Positions 34,392-46,562 are shown, counted from the stretch's first letter. The stretch is 64,000 nt of DNA from Talaromyces rugulosus (GCF_013368755.1 NC_049561.1:6014001-6078000), one strand, 5' to 3'. The notes: generated by a model from the letters alone, not told the origin. Numbers and translations: made by a program.

Positions 34392-35451
34392 CGATGTTGA
34401 TGTAGTGGAAATGAGCAGACGACCAGGACTGAGGATACAAGAGACAAGTGACGATAAGGAAAGTCGGGGGGGGAAGGGGAGGTGTGATAAGGAACAGAAC
34501 AGGAAGAAGCTGGGCAGGGATGCAGCTTAATAAGTTAAAATAACAAGGGCAGCTAGGTGGGACCACGCCAATGACAGGGCAGGAAGGCGCGCTGGTCGGA
34601 GGAAGGAGCGATGGACGTAATCGGACCATCGGTACGCCAAGTCCCGTGACTTGATAAATAACTAGCAACTGATTCGTCGGCAACCAGGCTGAGCAGTCAA
34701 CTAGTCGTAAAACTGTAAAACTCGCAATGAATACTCAGTTGGTTCTATGTTGCTAGCGACAGAAGCTATTCAACGCCTAAGGCTGACCAGTGACTAGACT
34801 CATGGAATAATCTGGATTTTCATGTGGGGCCTCCCCGGATGTCGCCCAGTTATCTCCGCGCCCGCAGGGCATGTTTACGCGGTCCAGAGAGGCCGCCCAT
34901 GGATTGTAGTCGTACATAATGTTGGAAACATGTACATGATTGATTGATTGTCAAAGATTGACATGTACAGCGTAGGGGGGAGAGACACTGTGCATACGTC
35001 ATTGCATATGCAACCGGGGCGATCCGGGCTCTACTGCCAAGGCTGAGCCCAGGCTTGGCACGATCGGGCCTAAGCAGGATTGGGCTGCCAAGGATTCTCC
35101 TATTGGTTATACATCAAAGTGGACCACCTGTTAGACTCTGACCTGTAACAATGACGCCCTTGGTCAGCACAATCCCTACCTCAGAGCATCCATCGCCTTC
35201 AACTTATGAGCTCGTCCCGGCCATCTTTCATCATCCTATTCTCGTTTTCTTGTCTGCTTCTTTCCAAAGTTCGGCGGTGTTTCGGGTTCAGTTTAGGCAG
35301 CAGCCTTTTAACGTCATGTAACTGGTTACAACTGAAGAAGAAGGTGCTCAGCGCTCTGTCTCTTCATCCTTCCTCCTTCCTCATCCATCGAACCTGACCT
35401 TCCTCGCTTGTCAGTACTCTCTTTGAAAAGTCCTTTTCCATTGCAGCAACC
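34392..35451. promoter_or_regulatory. Divergent intergenic region between the exchanger and the Crinkler-type gene
   Basis: About 1.06 kb marking the change from housekeeping block to accessory island. The left part is the exchanger promoter. The right part (35200-35450) is pyrimidine-rich with CTTC tracts before the Crinkler ATG. No gene is supported. Confidence 0.4.
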
Positions 35452-37665
35452 ATGGCTTGCAATCTTCTGTCATGGATTTTCCGCCTAAATCGTGCCTCTC
35501 CGAAAATGGCTGGGTCTGAACCCTCTGAGCGTATATTGTGGTGTGCATTCTCCAATAAACTTCAGAGACCATTCTCTGTGAAATGCACTGTCGGTGTCGA
35601 TTCTATTTCCAACCTCAAAGAGAAGATTTGCAAGGACATATTCAACTGCGAGTTTTCGCACTGGGACCTCGATCTCTACAGCCCCGCCAATCCAATCAAA
35701 AACGCAGTTACACGGAATGATTTGATACTGTTAAACCCACGTCAACAGATCTCGTCTACATTTCCATCGTCGAATGACCCGCAGCTCGACATTATCGTCA
35801 TCGAACCACTGCCAGAACAATCTCAGTCTGTCTCCACTGGAAGTAATATTCCCAATTAATTATCATATCCTGCCCATGGCTGACGATGATACTAGGTGGA
35901 AAATCTCCAACTCTTGATCCGCAAGACATGATATGCACCCGGGATGAAACAGTTTCAGTCCTTGCAAAAATGGTGGTGGATGAAAAAATTATCCATGTTC
36001 GCGGCACGCCATCAAGTGGAAAGTCGATCCTTTCACTTTTGTTAAGAGATCATTTTCGTCGAAACGGCTGGAGAGTATTCTTGCTTGGAACTTGGAAGCA
36101 ATGCCTCGATGACGTTGATGGTCTGGGACACTGGACTAGGTTCGCTAAGGTTCTCGGATCAAAGTACCAAAGTGTATACACCGTCGCGGACTTTTTCACC
36201 GATAAGACTGTCATCATCCTAGATGAAGCACAGGGAACTTACAGAGATACGACATTCTGGAACTATGTTGTCAAGGATATCAGGGGCGGTGTGGGCTACA
36301 AAGTCAAACTGTGTCTCTTCAGTTCGTACGGTAGTCCCTCGGCTGGCCTGCCTTATAATCCCAGCGATCATCGCACGCCTATCGATTTTGCTCCGAGGCA
36401 ATGTGTTTCATTGACTCCTGTAGTTGCGGAAGGGTCAGTGTCGATAGGCCTGTTCTATACCAGACACGAGTTCGATGATGTTGTCACAAAACTCTGTCGT
36501 TCTGATCCTGTTTTACAGTACCCCATTGGACAAGACGCTCGCGACTACTTGTTTGACCTCACCAATGGACATCCTGGGGCTGTCGGATCGGTTGTTCAGT
36601 ATATTTTCAACGTATGTCATTGCTTATAGTGATTTACATATTGAAAGTCCTTTTAAGCAACTTCCCGCTAACTTTGGACTTTAGGTGTTCCGTTCTGAGA
36701 CAAAATTTCAGGTTATTTCCGCAATAACAAAGCAAGATGTGGTCCAGGCTCTAGCAGATGATGCCAAAGTATTCAAAAGCATCAAGGGAACTCTTGTCTC
36801 ACGCTCTTTTCCACAAACCAACCTCACCCCGCAGGCCAAGGTCGTCTTGTGCAAAATACTTGAGGATGGATACGTACCTTTCGACAAGACAGATGAAGGA
36901 GATGCTGGTCTCAGATCCTGCTACGAAAATGGATGGATTCACAGGGCATTACGTGAAGATGGACCGCGAATTCAAATTGCCGCTGTTCTACCATCACGCC
37001 TACACGAAAAGTAATGTTATTCGGAGTTATCTTTCATGGTTCCATGCTAATTCATTTAGATATGTCGAGTACCTTATCGGCACATCTCCAATACCATTCC
37101 CAAAGGACGATTTTCCCACCATTCAAAGCTTGTGTATCCAGATACTACGTTGCTTCTCTGCCAGGAGGCTTAGGCATTGCGTGGAAGGGAAATTGTCAAC
37201 TGCAGCACAACTCAGGCCTGTAGAAGCACAGTACCAGGATGAACTATACAGAGCTTTCAATACTGTCGTAGGTCGCGGCGTGCCGATATCTAGTGAATGG
37301 TCTCGAGGTGGTAATGGACGAGTCGACTTCTGGATCTCGGAAATGCGGTGGGGAATAGAGCTCCTTCGCGAACACAGCAATGTCGATGAACATCTCGCTC
37401 GATTCAAGAAGGGAGGCCGATATTATCAATGGGTCATGGTGGACATGATCAAGGATTATATTGTCATTGACTGTGCAACGTCCCCACCAGACAATGGTAT
37501 TCAACTTGTCTCCTACTTCTCTTACGTGGCCGGATTGCTAACAATATCGTAGACCACCCTGATCCGAAGTTGATGCGCGCTGTTTTCAGTGAAGATTATT
37601 CGCAACTGATGCTGTTCGATCACAAAAATCACAGTATCACAAGCCCCATCGTTTTGATCAACTGA
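35452..37665 (+). CDS. Crinkler-type (CRN) protein: ubiquitin-like header, P-loop NTPase, REase-fold C-terminus
   Basis: Five-exon model of 660 residues: exons 35452-35842, 35896-36611, 36685-37010, 37060-37496 and 37553-37665. All introns are 49-73 bp, GT/AG and in frame. Seen: residues about 28-115 look like the Crinkler ubiquitin-like header ('ILWCAF', 'PFSVKCTVG', 'ISNLKEKI', 'DLDLYSP'); Walker A GTPSSGKS at 167-174 and Walker B VIILDEAQ at 236-243; C-terminally 'GRVDFW' (Asp567) and 'WGIELLRE' (Glu578) followed by 'HLARFKKGGRYYQW', the pattern of the restriction-endonuclease-like domain of Crinklers. Family knowledge: this three-part architecture is described for CRN proteins of oomycetes and fungi, which act in nuclei and are proposed to function as effectors or in intragenomic conflict. 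No signal peptide is visible. All motifs are intact, so it appears to be a live gene; its target is unknown. Confidence 0.82.
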
Positions 37666-38792
37666 CTTGTCGGTGCGGTATTATGTCTATCTTTCCTTCT
37701 GTCTTCATCAGTCACATAGATATCTTGCTACCCCTTCCTCCATTACTACATTATCAGCCTGATGTTGTGAAAGTGATGTTACTAGCTGCTATTCTCTCTA
37801 TCAGGCTCACATCTCACAGTTAGCCTGTCAGCACACTCGAGTCTCTGGTCTTGGCTATATGATAGGAATTGCCTAGTGTTGCATGTTTTCTTTGCTTGAA
37901 CATGTTGTTAGTACTCTACCTCTGCATGATTAGGTGGGTGACACATGGTGCGCCTTAATCTGTAGAAGTTCCTTTCCCTTTTCACTGTCCTTGAGCGGCG
38001 AATGAGGAATAAAAGTACTTTTCTATACAAGCAGACAATTCTAAGTAACACGAATGTACAGAGGCCCCATTTGGATAGATGGAGGCATCTTCATATGAAA
38101 TTACTTTTCGATAATTTCCTTTAATTGCCAAAAAGGACATTTTTTAGAGAAGCGAACAACCTTGGAGCTATCCTACCTAGGTAGACACACAGTGATAGAG
38201 TAGTCTTTGAAAACAGATTCTCGACCAGCAAGTCACCTGGCTAGGGAAGTTCTGCCTGAGGTTGATACTGACGCCGTCACCTGTTTGTTTGTTTATGTTT
38301 GTGAAATCCCACAGCCAGCCTTCACAACATCTACCTAACAGCCCCACTAGTTCTTCTTTTCCCTCCTATTTCATCATCTTCCTCTATCTTTCTTCTCGAA
38401 TCTTCTCCTCCCATCTTCTCCTCCCATCTTCTCCATCATCTTCCTACATCATCTTCCTTCATCATTCTCCTTGAATGTCTTCTTCCATCCTCTTCTCATT
38501 TTCCTTCTTGACGTCTTACGAAGTTTAAGACTTCCTGGATCTGAGTATCTCACGAGGTCTCACTTCAAGTCTTCAAACCAAATTCAACGAGCTTCACTTT
38601 ACAACGACATTACCAAGAAAGCAAGATCAAAAACGAGAATTTTTCTGGCTGACTGTCTGACGAGCTCTCAATCCACGACCTCATCTGAGTCCTGAGAAGC
38701 CTCTCTTTTCATTCACTCTATCACACTCATTGCTGATCAACGAGCTGGCTGTTTCTTTTCTTCGCCAGTCCAAAGAACTTTTCTCTAGCATC
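37666..38792. promoter_or_regulatory. Intergenic region with a long pyrimidine-rich tract before the SNF2-type gene
   Basis: Between two co-directional genes. Positions about 38330-38480 are a C/T-rich tract with repeated 'CTTCTCCTCCCAT' units, the kind of leader seen in strong fungal promoters. No gene is supported; a short plus-strand frame here only reads the low-complexity tract. Confidence 0.45.
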
Positions 38793-41700
38793 ATGACGAA
38801 TAAAAGAGGATTGTCTACTGATCAGGTAAGTGCTTTACTGCCAGTCAATTGAAAGACGTCAGTCTAACGAAGATACGCATGTCAGGGCCCGACAGAGACT
38901 AAGAAGGTACGTACGCCCATTAATTGGCGGTGATAGTCAGCTTCAAATAAACATACTAATCATGGTCTTGCAGCTCAAGAAAGGCATCACTGGCAAGGAC
39001 TCGGTCAATGACTGTCCCGGACGGCCATCTGACCCGTCGACTTTCCTCGATACTAAGAACAACGAGCAGAAAACGGCCGCATACGTGGGCTACACGGAGG
39101 TCGCTCACCTTCGAGAGTTGGCCGTTAGTTGGCCGTTACTGAAGGCCTATCCTCGATTCGACGCCGTTTGCCGCGGCCTTTCGCGAAAAAGTCCTTTTCT
39201 ATTGATTCTTGGGGATGAGAAGGCATTCACCGATGTAAACCCAGACCACAAATGGCCGCTGAGTGATGACAACGACGCCACTATTCGATCCCGTCACATG
39301 GCAGCGATTATTCTTCAGGTCGAGAAAGACTTAAAGGATTATCGCTTCGCACCCCAAAACAATTCTTTGAGGAACCACGAGTACCAAAAAAAATTCAAGG
39401 ATGCGTTCCCCGATCTCGCCATTGCTAGCTTCATTCAAACATGCCCACCACCAGAATTGGGTCCTCTCGAAAACGAACATAGACTCGAGTCTATCAATAG
39501 ATGTTGGGCTCTACTGACGTATATGAGGTATTCCATCCAAGCCAAATCCTGGAATTCGCGTTTTAGCAAAGAAGGTGTTGCTGTCCGCGTGTCCGTTGCA
39601 GCATCTCACATACCGGGGTGGATGAGACCAACAGATACTATTGTACGCCCTGAGATTAAGCCCCAAGGAGAGGTGGCGGTTGGTGACAATTTGAACCCGA
39701 TCTCGGTGACTGTGGTCTGGGAGCGGACAAAAAAGTTTGACGGCTACGAGGAACTGGTGAGCCTGCTGGAGACCGCTGAGGAGAAAGGACTCGCTATTCC
39801 GAATAATTCGTACCTGCTACCCAACGATCACGATCCTAGACTCTTCAAAAGCATATTCTCGTTCAAGGACTGTCTTCGGCGAATCTACCGTTGTCAAGAA
39901 ATTGGCATGGATATTGAGAGACTCCGGTTGGATTATATCATCACGTCTGATGAGGAGCCGAGAAGTGACAATATTCTTGTTGGAGACTGGGACGAGACTC
40001 TTTCTACCTTTGATAATAAAGATTTCAGCAGATTCTCAGTGAAAGTCCTATTTGCCGCCATCAAAAACAACGGTGTTTCTCTTTTCGAAAGCTTCGAGCC
40101 GTTGCCGGCTCTTACCTCGTTTTTCACAACGGTGGAGTCTGATGTCACTGTCAATGCCCAGAACGTGAATAAAGACCTGATTGAATACTTCAAGAGCATT
40201 CCGGCGAGCAACTCTAATGAGGTCGGACATCCACCAGAGCCAAAGACGTTCGATAGCAGGGAAGCTTTCATCGCATATTACAGCGGTTTTGATGTCGAGA
40301 CTGAGGAGGGCAAGATGAATTTCCAACGAAAAGTCCTTTCTAAGCTGAGTCGCAACGCGAATTCGGCGAGTTTGACACAGGACCAACTCCCTAAGGATCT
40401 GGCTAAGGAGGATCAACAGATTATCTCCGAAATACAGAAAAATATTTGTCAGGAGTCCATCGAGGAAGAGTCATTTCCCGACAAGGTATGGCCGCTCTTC
40501 ACTTCAAAGTACTTTTCATTTGGACCAAAGAGCTCACCCTCTTCATAGGATGACAGATTGATGCAAGCCCAGTACTACACGTTTCAACGAGCATTTTCTG
40601 GCACACAGAGTCGTGCTGGACCACCACTAGACATTTGTATGCGCCTCCTACTGGCTACGGAACAAGCAAACGGACTCTACAAGTCCGAGCTTCTGAAAGA
40701 CTTTGTTAAGTCGGAGTTCTACAATTACCAACTCGCAGGAGCTGTTGGGGTAATTCTAAAGCTTTATGGTAGTATAAATGCGGAGCTATTACTCTCTGGT
40801 ACTGGGCAGCTATACCATCCTCAAGCGAATGACGTCCGTGATGCTGCTAGACAGCTCCGAGATATTCGCGTTCATGGTGTAATACTGGCTGATGAGACAG
40901 GATTTGGGAAAACGAAGCAATGTCTGCTTGCGGCGGTTTTACACTCCCTTCTTTACACTGAAACGGACGATAACGGTGATAACTGCTACAGGCCGATGCT
41001 TCTTGTTGTACCCCCAACCCTGATTCGACAGTGGGTTCAAGAGATATACCATGACTGGCCTTATCTTCGCCCTCTCCTTTCTTACGAGGACCAAACTCTG
41101 AGATCAAGTTTGGATATCATTCAGATCCCACAAATTGCTATGCGTGAATTTCCTAGTCTCGATGCTTTTCCTCCACACCTCCAATATATATTCAACTGTC
41201 ATGCACGAATTGCCAGCCGAGTGATCATCGTTACTTCATACATGACCCATAAGAACAGGACTGGGCAGACGGAAGTCAAGCACTATCCAGGAAAATCGTT
41301 CGACCCGCCGCGATTTCATCCAGAGACTAACGAAGAAATCTTTGAAGAAAAGCCAAGGACAGAAACAATTTGGAAGTCAGGACATACGAAGCGCTATTCT
41401 CTTCTGATTGCAGATGAAGCGCAAAAAGTCAAAAATCCTGACACGGATACTTGGTGCGTTCTACGAGTCCAACAGTATCCAAAGACCATCCTTGCAACGG
41501 CAACTCCAATGTTCAACGCAGCTCAGGTATGTTATTCAACAGTCCCTTTCACACAAAGAGAGAGACAGAATATATTCACCTCTCTCGCCCATAATGCTCC
41601 AGTTCGCTAATTGTCGCGTGAAAGGATCTCGTTGGTCTTGTTGGTCTTCTCTGGCCAGCTGCTCGAGAGGATTTATATGCCAGTGCAGAAACTGACTCAC

Positions 41701-43739
41701 GACTGAAAAAAGTGCTTCAGGACATCGAGAAGTCCCGTAACGACCCCATGAAAGTACTTTCTAAACTTGACTTGAGGGACCCTGCTCGTCTTGAACTCAT
41801 GAATACGGAGTCTCTGGCAAAGATCTTCGCGCACCGCGAAAAACTCCATCTGAGAGTAGCTGCTCGATTCCAGCCTCTCCTTGATCTAGTTTGTGTGCAA
41901 AGATCTCAAGGATCGCAGTTGAATATAAAAAGCGGCGCACCTATCAAGCTTGGGACTCTTTTCAAGAAAATACATTACCATACCGCGAAAGCCCAATTTG
42001 ATCCCGGAGAGGAACTCGAATATCAGATGTGGCACAGAGAAGCTGCCAAGTAAGTTCGCTCTTCTGACACCATAAAAACTACACTGACATGAATCGACTC
42101 AGGGAGTACGTCGCGGAGTCCAAGAAAGTGGAGATAAAAATCGCCGCTCCGAATGCCACAGTGAAGAAAAGCAAAAGGGACAATAAGGACAAAAAGGACT
42201 TTGCAGCAGCGATAATCCCTCTGAGGAAACTTGCCATAGCCAACTTCGCAACCAAACTAGCTCGTCTCAATGCGATCATGGAGAACATCGGAGGAGACAC
42301 CCATGTCACAACTCTGCGGTTATGGAGAGCTAAAGGCATGGATGCAGAGATGATCCATCAGATCACGCGTGGCAAGGGCGAAAAACTTGCGCGGACTGCT
42401 GAAGATCTTCTAAAGTTCCTCACTCATGGCTCGCCGGCTTTGCGTCTCATATTCCAGGAACTCACCAAGGTGAAAGTCATTGAGAAAGTTAACAAAGAGC
42501 GATACGGTCATCATCAGAAGTTGATCATTGGCGAAGTTGTACCAGCAAATGCATTTTTACTAGAGACAGTTCTTAGAGCCTGTCTTATCGATGCCAGAGT
42601 GTTCCATGCTGATCTCTCCCATCAAGCTAAGAGTCTGATGGTCGATATGTTCAATGACGCTAAAAGCTCGTTGAAGGTCCTCATCATGCTTTATGATGTA
42701 GGGGCAGTCGGTCTCAATCTGCACAAAGCCTGCAATCGTGTTCTCATCTCCAGCATACCTCGCAGCCGTTGTCAAGAAAGCCAACTCGCCGGCCGAGCTC
42801 TGCGGGTAAGCCTCTCTTCCCATCCTTGATGTTACGAGTTACTTTTACGCATGCCCTTCTCGATGGGCAGAAGTGCTGATTTGGCAATGTCATCAGAATA
42901 GTCAGCTGACTTTTAAGCAGATCACTTCGGAATTCCCGTTAACAGTTGTCCGTAGATGGACACCAAATAGCCATGATCAATTCCGCGGAGCTCGGCAGGC
43001 CGAGAAAGCAGCGCTGCAACTGGCAGCAAATGCGCAGGATTCTTCGATTAAGCGACTGATAGTTCAACTGTTGCAAAAATTGCAACCCGAAGTTGACGAA
43101 TGCCATCAAAGTACTGCTGGGCAAGACCTGCTGGAAGAGATGACTACTCGTAGCCAGAAACGAGTAGAGGAAGCAGTGGAGACGCTTAAGGGGGAAACAA
43201 AGGGGGAAAGAAGTCAAAAGGTGCCAGAGAGATACGGATCCTTGAAATTCGACAAACACGGTACCATACTTCCGCATTCTCCTATAACAAACACTACTCG
43301 CTCTGATAGCGAAGACGAACTGGAATTTGGCGAAGAAAATGACGACGAAAACCACGAGGAACACGACGACGTTGATAGCGAGGACGAGATGTTAGAGGCC
43401 AGCTGGGGAGAAGGACTTGCCGATACAGCAGACATCGATATAGACGATGCGGCAGCCAATTTCGTCAATGAAACTCAACCAGACGACGACACCCGTCACA
43501 AGCTTGCCCTATTGCAATTGCCATTTAGCAAACAGTGGTCAGAAAAGGACTTGGAAAACGAGCTTTACATGAGGATTGGGCTACACTTACTCTACAATAA
43601 AATCCATGGAGGATCCTGGCTGCACCTTGGAAGATCGATCCATCTCGCATACCTTCAGTTTCCTCAGAAAGTCGTCGACAGGATGAAAGGATGTACTGAA
43701 GCTACAGAGAAACAGAAGAAGGCAGCTATGACATTCTAA
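38793..43739 (+). CDS. SNF2-family ATPase with a large novel N-terminal region
   Basis: Seven-exon model of 1,496 residues: exons 38793-38825, 38886-38906, 38974-40485, 40549-41526, 41625-42049, 42103-42805 and 42921-43739. Seen: residues 19-522 form a globular region with no recognised domain; then a Q-like motif 'YNYQLAGAVG', Walker A DETGFGKT (637-644), Walker B DEAQ (811-814) and motif III 'LATATP' (837-842). The C-terminal lobe has 'GAVGLNLHKACNRVLI' and 'CQESQLAGRALR', matching SNF2 motifs V and VI, although the usual RxGQ ending is not seen. A long acidic stretch follows near 1,310-1,370. Family knowledge: SNF2 ATPases translocate on DNA to remodel chromatin or displace proteins. The gene lies directly downstream of the Crinkler gene, same strand. 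The last acceptor (42920) is the least certain; two earlier CAG sites also keep frame. Confidence 0.82.
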
Positions 43740-43862
43740 ACAGTTGCTACGTTTTTTGGAGAAGTTTTTAGCTCTCAGATTTTCGAGGAGTTACCAGGCG
43801 ATATAGCCACCGGAAATTCTACTTGGATTGATCAGGGCGTGGCAAATGCATGTACCTTCATA
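43740..43862. other. 3' flank of the SNF2-type gene; boundary to repeat-rich DNA
   Basis: Short spacer before sequence that recurs at 51.8 kb. Base composition drops toward AT-rich beyond this point. Confidence 0.4.
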
Positions 43863-44098
43863 AGTCTAGATTGAGCAGAGAAATTGAACAACATTATTCT
43901 TTAACTACCGTAGCATATGCAACCACATAGCACTAGACTCTTGGCGCATGCCTGGGTGCAGTCGTTCACAGCTTCCACAACACCAATCTTCCCGAGATCC
44001 AATTTGGCTTTGGCATACGTCGCGCGGTTGAAGATTTTGAGTTCCTCCAGAGCAGCAGTTTCCAAGGCTTGGGCGGCCCTGCGTTTCTAGGGTCGCAT
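43863..44098 (-). pseudogene. Fragment of a repeated short gene (C-terminal part), copy 1
   Basis: Closely matches 51796-52116. On the minus strand one frame reads a shared C-terminal peptide: 'AAQALETAALEELK', 'ATYAKAKLDLGKIG' and the cysteine-rich ending CAKSLVLCGCICYGS before a stop. At its 5' side the copy joins 'ATLETQ'-encoding sequence directly, lacking about 180 bp present in the other copy. No start codon or complete frame remains. The family is not recognised; it may be part of a mobile element or a multicopy gene. Confidence 0.55.
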
Positions 44099-44475
44099 AG
44101 AGCGGCCGAGCCTAGGAGTCTAGGAACCATATGGTTTGGGGGCCGGGCCGAGGTGGCTCCGTTGCCACACGAAGCCACACCGGCGGAGCCGCATTCTTTG
44201 TCCCTACTTCGAAATATATCTATCAACTACCGCTAGGCAGTATAGAACTGCAGTGGCAAACGACTCTTTGTTACTAGAAATTCCCAGATCTTTTAGTGCT
44301 CGCAGGCCATTATAAATAGAGGCCTGCTCCCCCCTGTAGTTTAGTTCTCTTAGTCAGTTGTCGTCCTAGTTAAATTCATGACTTAGCTTTTGTTTACCTT
44401 CCTGCTTCCACGCTGTAACAGAAACCACCCTTCCGAGGGTCCAATGGACCAATGCAGCCGTTTCTCACTGCATTA
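44099..44475. other. Repeat-region spacer, possible LTR-like remnant
   Basis: Contains a GC-rich stretch, then a TATAAATAGAGG element near 44311 followed by a leader-like sequence ending GCTGTAACA near 44420. This resembles the promoter and R-U5 part of a long terminal repeat, but no matching start or target duplication was found, so it is only a possibility. Confidence 0.3.
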
Positions 44476-44715
44476 TAAAAGGTTTATAATAAAAAGTGCT
44501 TTTATCTAATTCTTTTTAATTATTTTTTATAAAATTTATAAAAGATTTATAGTAAAAAAGTACTTTTATCTAATTCTTTTTAATTATTTGTTATAAAATT
44601 TATAAAAGATTTATATTTTATAGTAAAAAAGTACTTTTATCTAATTCTTTTTAATTATTTTTTATAAAATTTATAAAAGATTTATAATAAAAAAAGTACT
44701 TTTATCTAGTTCTGA
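44476..44715. repeat. AT-rich tandem repeat, about 3.5 copies of a 63-70 bp unit
   Basis: Successive copies of a unit containing 'CTTTTATCTAATTC', 'TTTTTAATTATTTTTTATAA' and 'AAAGATTTATA' begin near 44499, 44562, 44631 and 44698. The third unit is longer by an ATTTTATAG insertion. Almost no G or C, consistent with an old, RIP-affected minisatellite. Confidence 0.75.
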
Positions 44716-44916
44716 GACAAGCAGAGCCTTGAAATTTTTGTCACCTGACACAAATTCGTGTCATGTCAGAAGTGGGTCCTAGATATAATACGTAGTTCCT
44801 TCCTCAAACTACAAACACTCAACCAACGCCCCAACTCCACCGCACAACCTATAATCTTAGCTTTCCTCTCCTCCTTCTCCTTGTTTTCTTTCTTCGCCGC
44901 AAAGCTTTCTACCATC

Positions 44917-45906
44917 ATGGGGAAAGATACAAAAAAAACCATCGAGTCTACCTCTTTAGAGAAAGCCCTCGAGAGTATCAGAGAGACACTCGACACATCA
45001 AGTGACGAGGTCACCGTTGAGCTTGATAAAGTGTCTTCTAAAGTCGCCGACAAAGTAATCGAATACCTAGACAACTTCGCAGAAAACCAGGCTACTCGGT
45101 AAAAGACCTCTGATACTCACGATTAGGATCCAAGCTAAGCAAGTATGGCTAGACTCACCTACGACGCAGAGCTCAAGGTATTTCGAGTTGTTGTTATGCC
45201 TACACCAACACACGAAGCACATATTGACTGGTTGCACCAATCAATCCTTGACGCAGTTGGAGCGGGTCACCTTACTAGCCCAGAGAGTAAGCGTCTTCGT
45301 CTGTCTGGCGCAAATCGTAAGTAATAACTCTATTCTTCTTTTTATGTTTACTAAAACTTATATGCTCTAGGGAAAAGGTTGACCAATACTGCGAACCAAA
45401 CCTCGACTAAGGAGCCTGATGCTCTTCTGATCCCCTTTAGCGTGACAGTCCCGACAATTGTCGTTGAAACTGGGTGGAGTGAAAGCAAAAGGCAGTTGGT
45501 GAGGGACAAAAACATTTGGCTTGGTGATACCAGAGGACAAGTTCAGGCTGTAATTGTTATCAAGTGGCGACCGAATTATCACACACGCGAAGTGAGTGGT
45601 GTGTTGGAAGTCCATAAGCCAAATGCCAGCCCCAACGGTACCCTTGACCAGACCGAGGTCAGTCTAATTTATTTCACCCATCCATTCTTTGTCGTCCGTA
45701 GCAATACTGAAATTTACACGCAGAAAATTTTCCCGATTCCAACCAACGGCACCTCTCAAGTGATACAATTCACGAAAGCTGAGCTGTTTGCTGGCTCCCC
45801 CATGTCAATTCAAAATCCAGGGCAGCTGATCGACTTTACTTTGGATGCGCTTCGTCTCACAGCCCAAGAGGCAATGCAGGAACACGGTTTCAATCCAAAG
45901 CCATGA
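44917..45906 (+). CDS. PD-(D/E)XK-like nuclease-fold protein, uncharacterised
   Basis: Three-exon model of 296 residues: exons 44917-45098, 45144-45316 and 45371-45906. Seen: residues 1-60 form a charged helical region; from about 147 comes 'TIVVETGWSESKRQL' (Glu151, Glu156), then 'IWLGD' and 'VQAVIVIKW' (Lys183), an arrangement common in fungal proteins with a restriction-endonuclease-like fold. Known: such proteins are often orphan genes in accessory regions. Uncertainty: the first intron is short and lacks a good branch site, so exon 1 could be a separate 61-residue gene, with the nuclease-like gene starting at the ATG at 45145 (235 residues). The gene sits between tandem repeats and RIP-affected DNA, yet its own frame is intact. 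Confidence 0.65.
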
Positions 45907-46398
45907 GGGAATTGGGTATTGATCATAGGCTTTAAAATAATCATCTTTCCCGCCGTGTGTCTTGGTCCAGTTATGGATGCAGTTGCGCAAGCTCTAAATA
46001 CCTTCAAGGCATCATGGAGAAATGATGTTAATGTTTTTCAGCGACAGGCTGGTACGACTCGGGATGAATTCGCTTTATACTGATGTATTCATGTATATTT
46101 ATTATATCAAAGCAGAGTTCTAATACAAAAAACTATATAAAGATACTTCTTTATTATTATATATCTAACTAATTATATTTTATTCTTTCAAATAAATAAC
46201 ATACTACTACTACTCTTTAATAGTCTTTGCAGTCTATTATTAAAATAGTACTCTACTTTATCCTTAGATTACTTTACACAATATTCTCATCTCACCTTCT
46301 GTTAGCAGAATACCACCCTGATTCACGTCTTGGTGACGAGTTGTTGAACTGATTGACAGGCTATTCGTAATTGTAATCTCTAGCTCGAGATAACTCCC
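45907..46398. other. AT-rich intergenic sequence
   Basis: Very AT-rich with no supported gene; probable decayed repeat sequence. Confidence 0.5.
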
Positions 46399-46497
46399 TA
46401 ATCACTCTGATATATAACTTGATTCATCATCTGTTTCTTCACTTTAGGCACTTTTAATAATTACCTCTCTTAGTTGAGTAGATAGCATAGTTATTGT
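46399..46497. repeat. RIP-mutated copy of a 99-bp repeat
   Basis: Aligns without gaps to 58948-59046. About 20 differences, all but one of them transitions, and at every transition this copy has T or A where the other has C or G. This is the expected footprint of repeat-induced point mutation (RIP). Confidence 0.75.
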
Positions 46498-46498
46498 A

Positions 46499-46562
46499 AA
46501 GTGCCAGGCTCGGGAATGCCTGATCCGGCTTACAAAGGCCTGCAGATCCCCTGCAGGTTGAG
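46499..46562 (+). repeat. Left 64-bp inverted repeat
   Basis: Matches the reverse complement of 51437-51500 at 63 of 64 positions. It starts AAGTGCCAGGCTCGGGAATG and contains an internal CTGCAG-type palindrome. GC-rich and unmutated in contrast to the surrounding DNA. Together with its partner it encloses 5,002 bp. No convincing target duplication flanks the pair. Confidence 0.75.

Noticed and set aside
42939..43364. Minus-strand hydrophobic frames opposite the SNF2-type gene
   Set aside because: Antisense of the acidic coding region; Phe/Ser/Leu-rich reading is a known artefact of Glu/Asp-rich sense codons.
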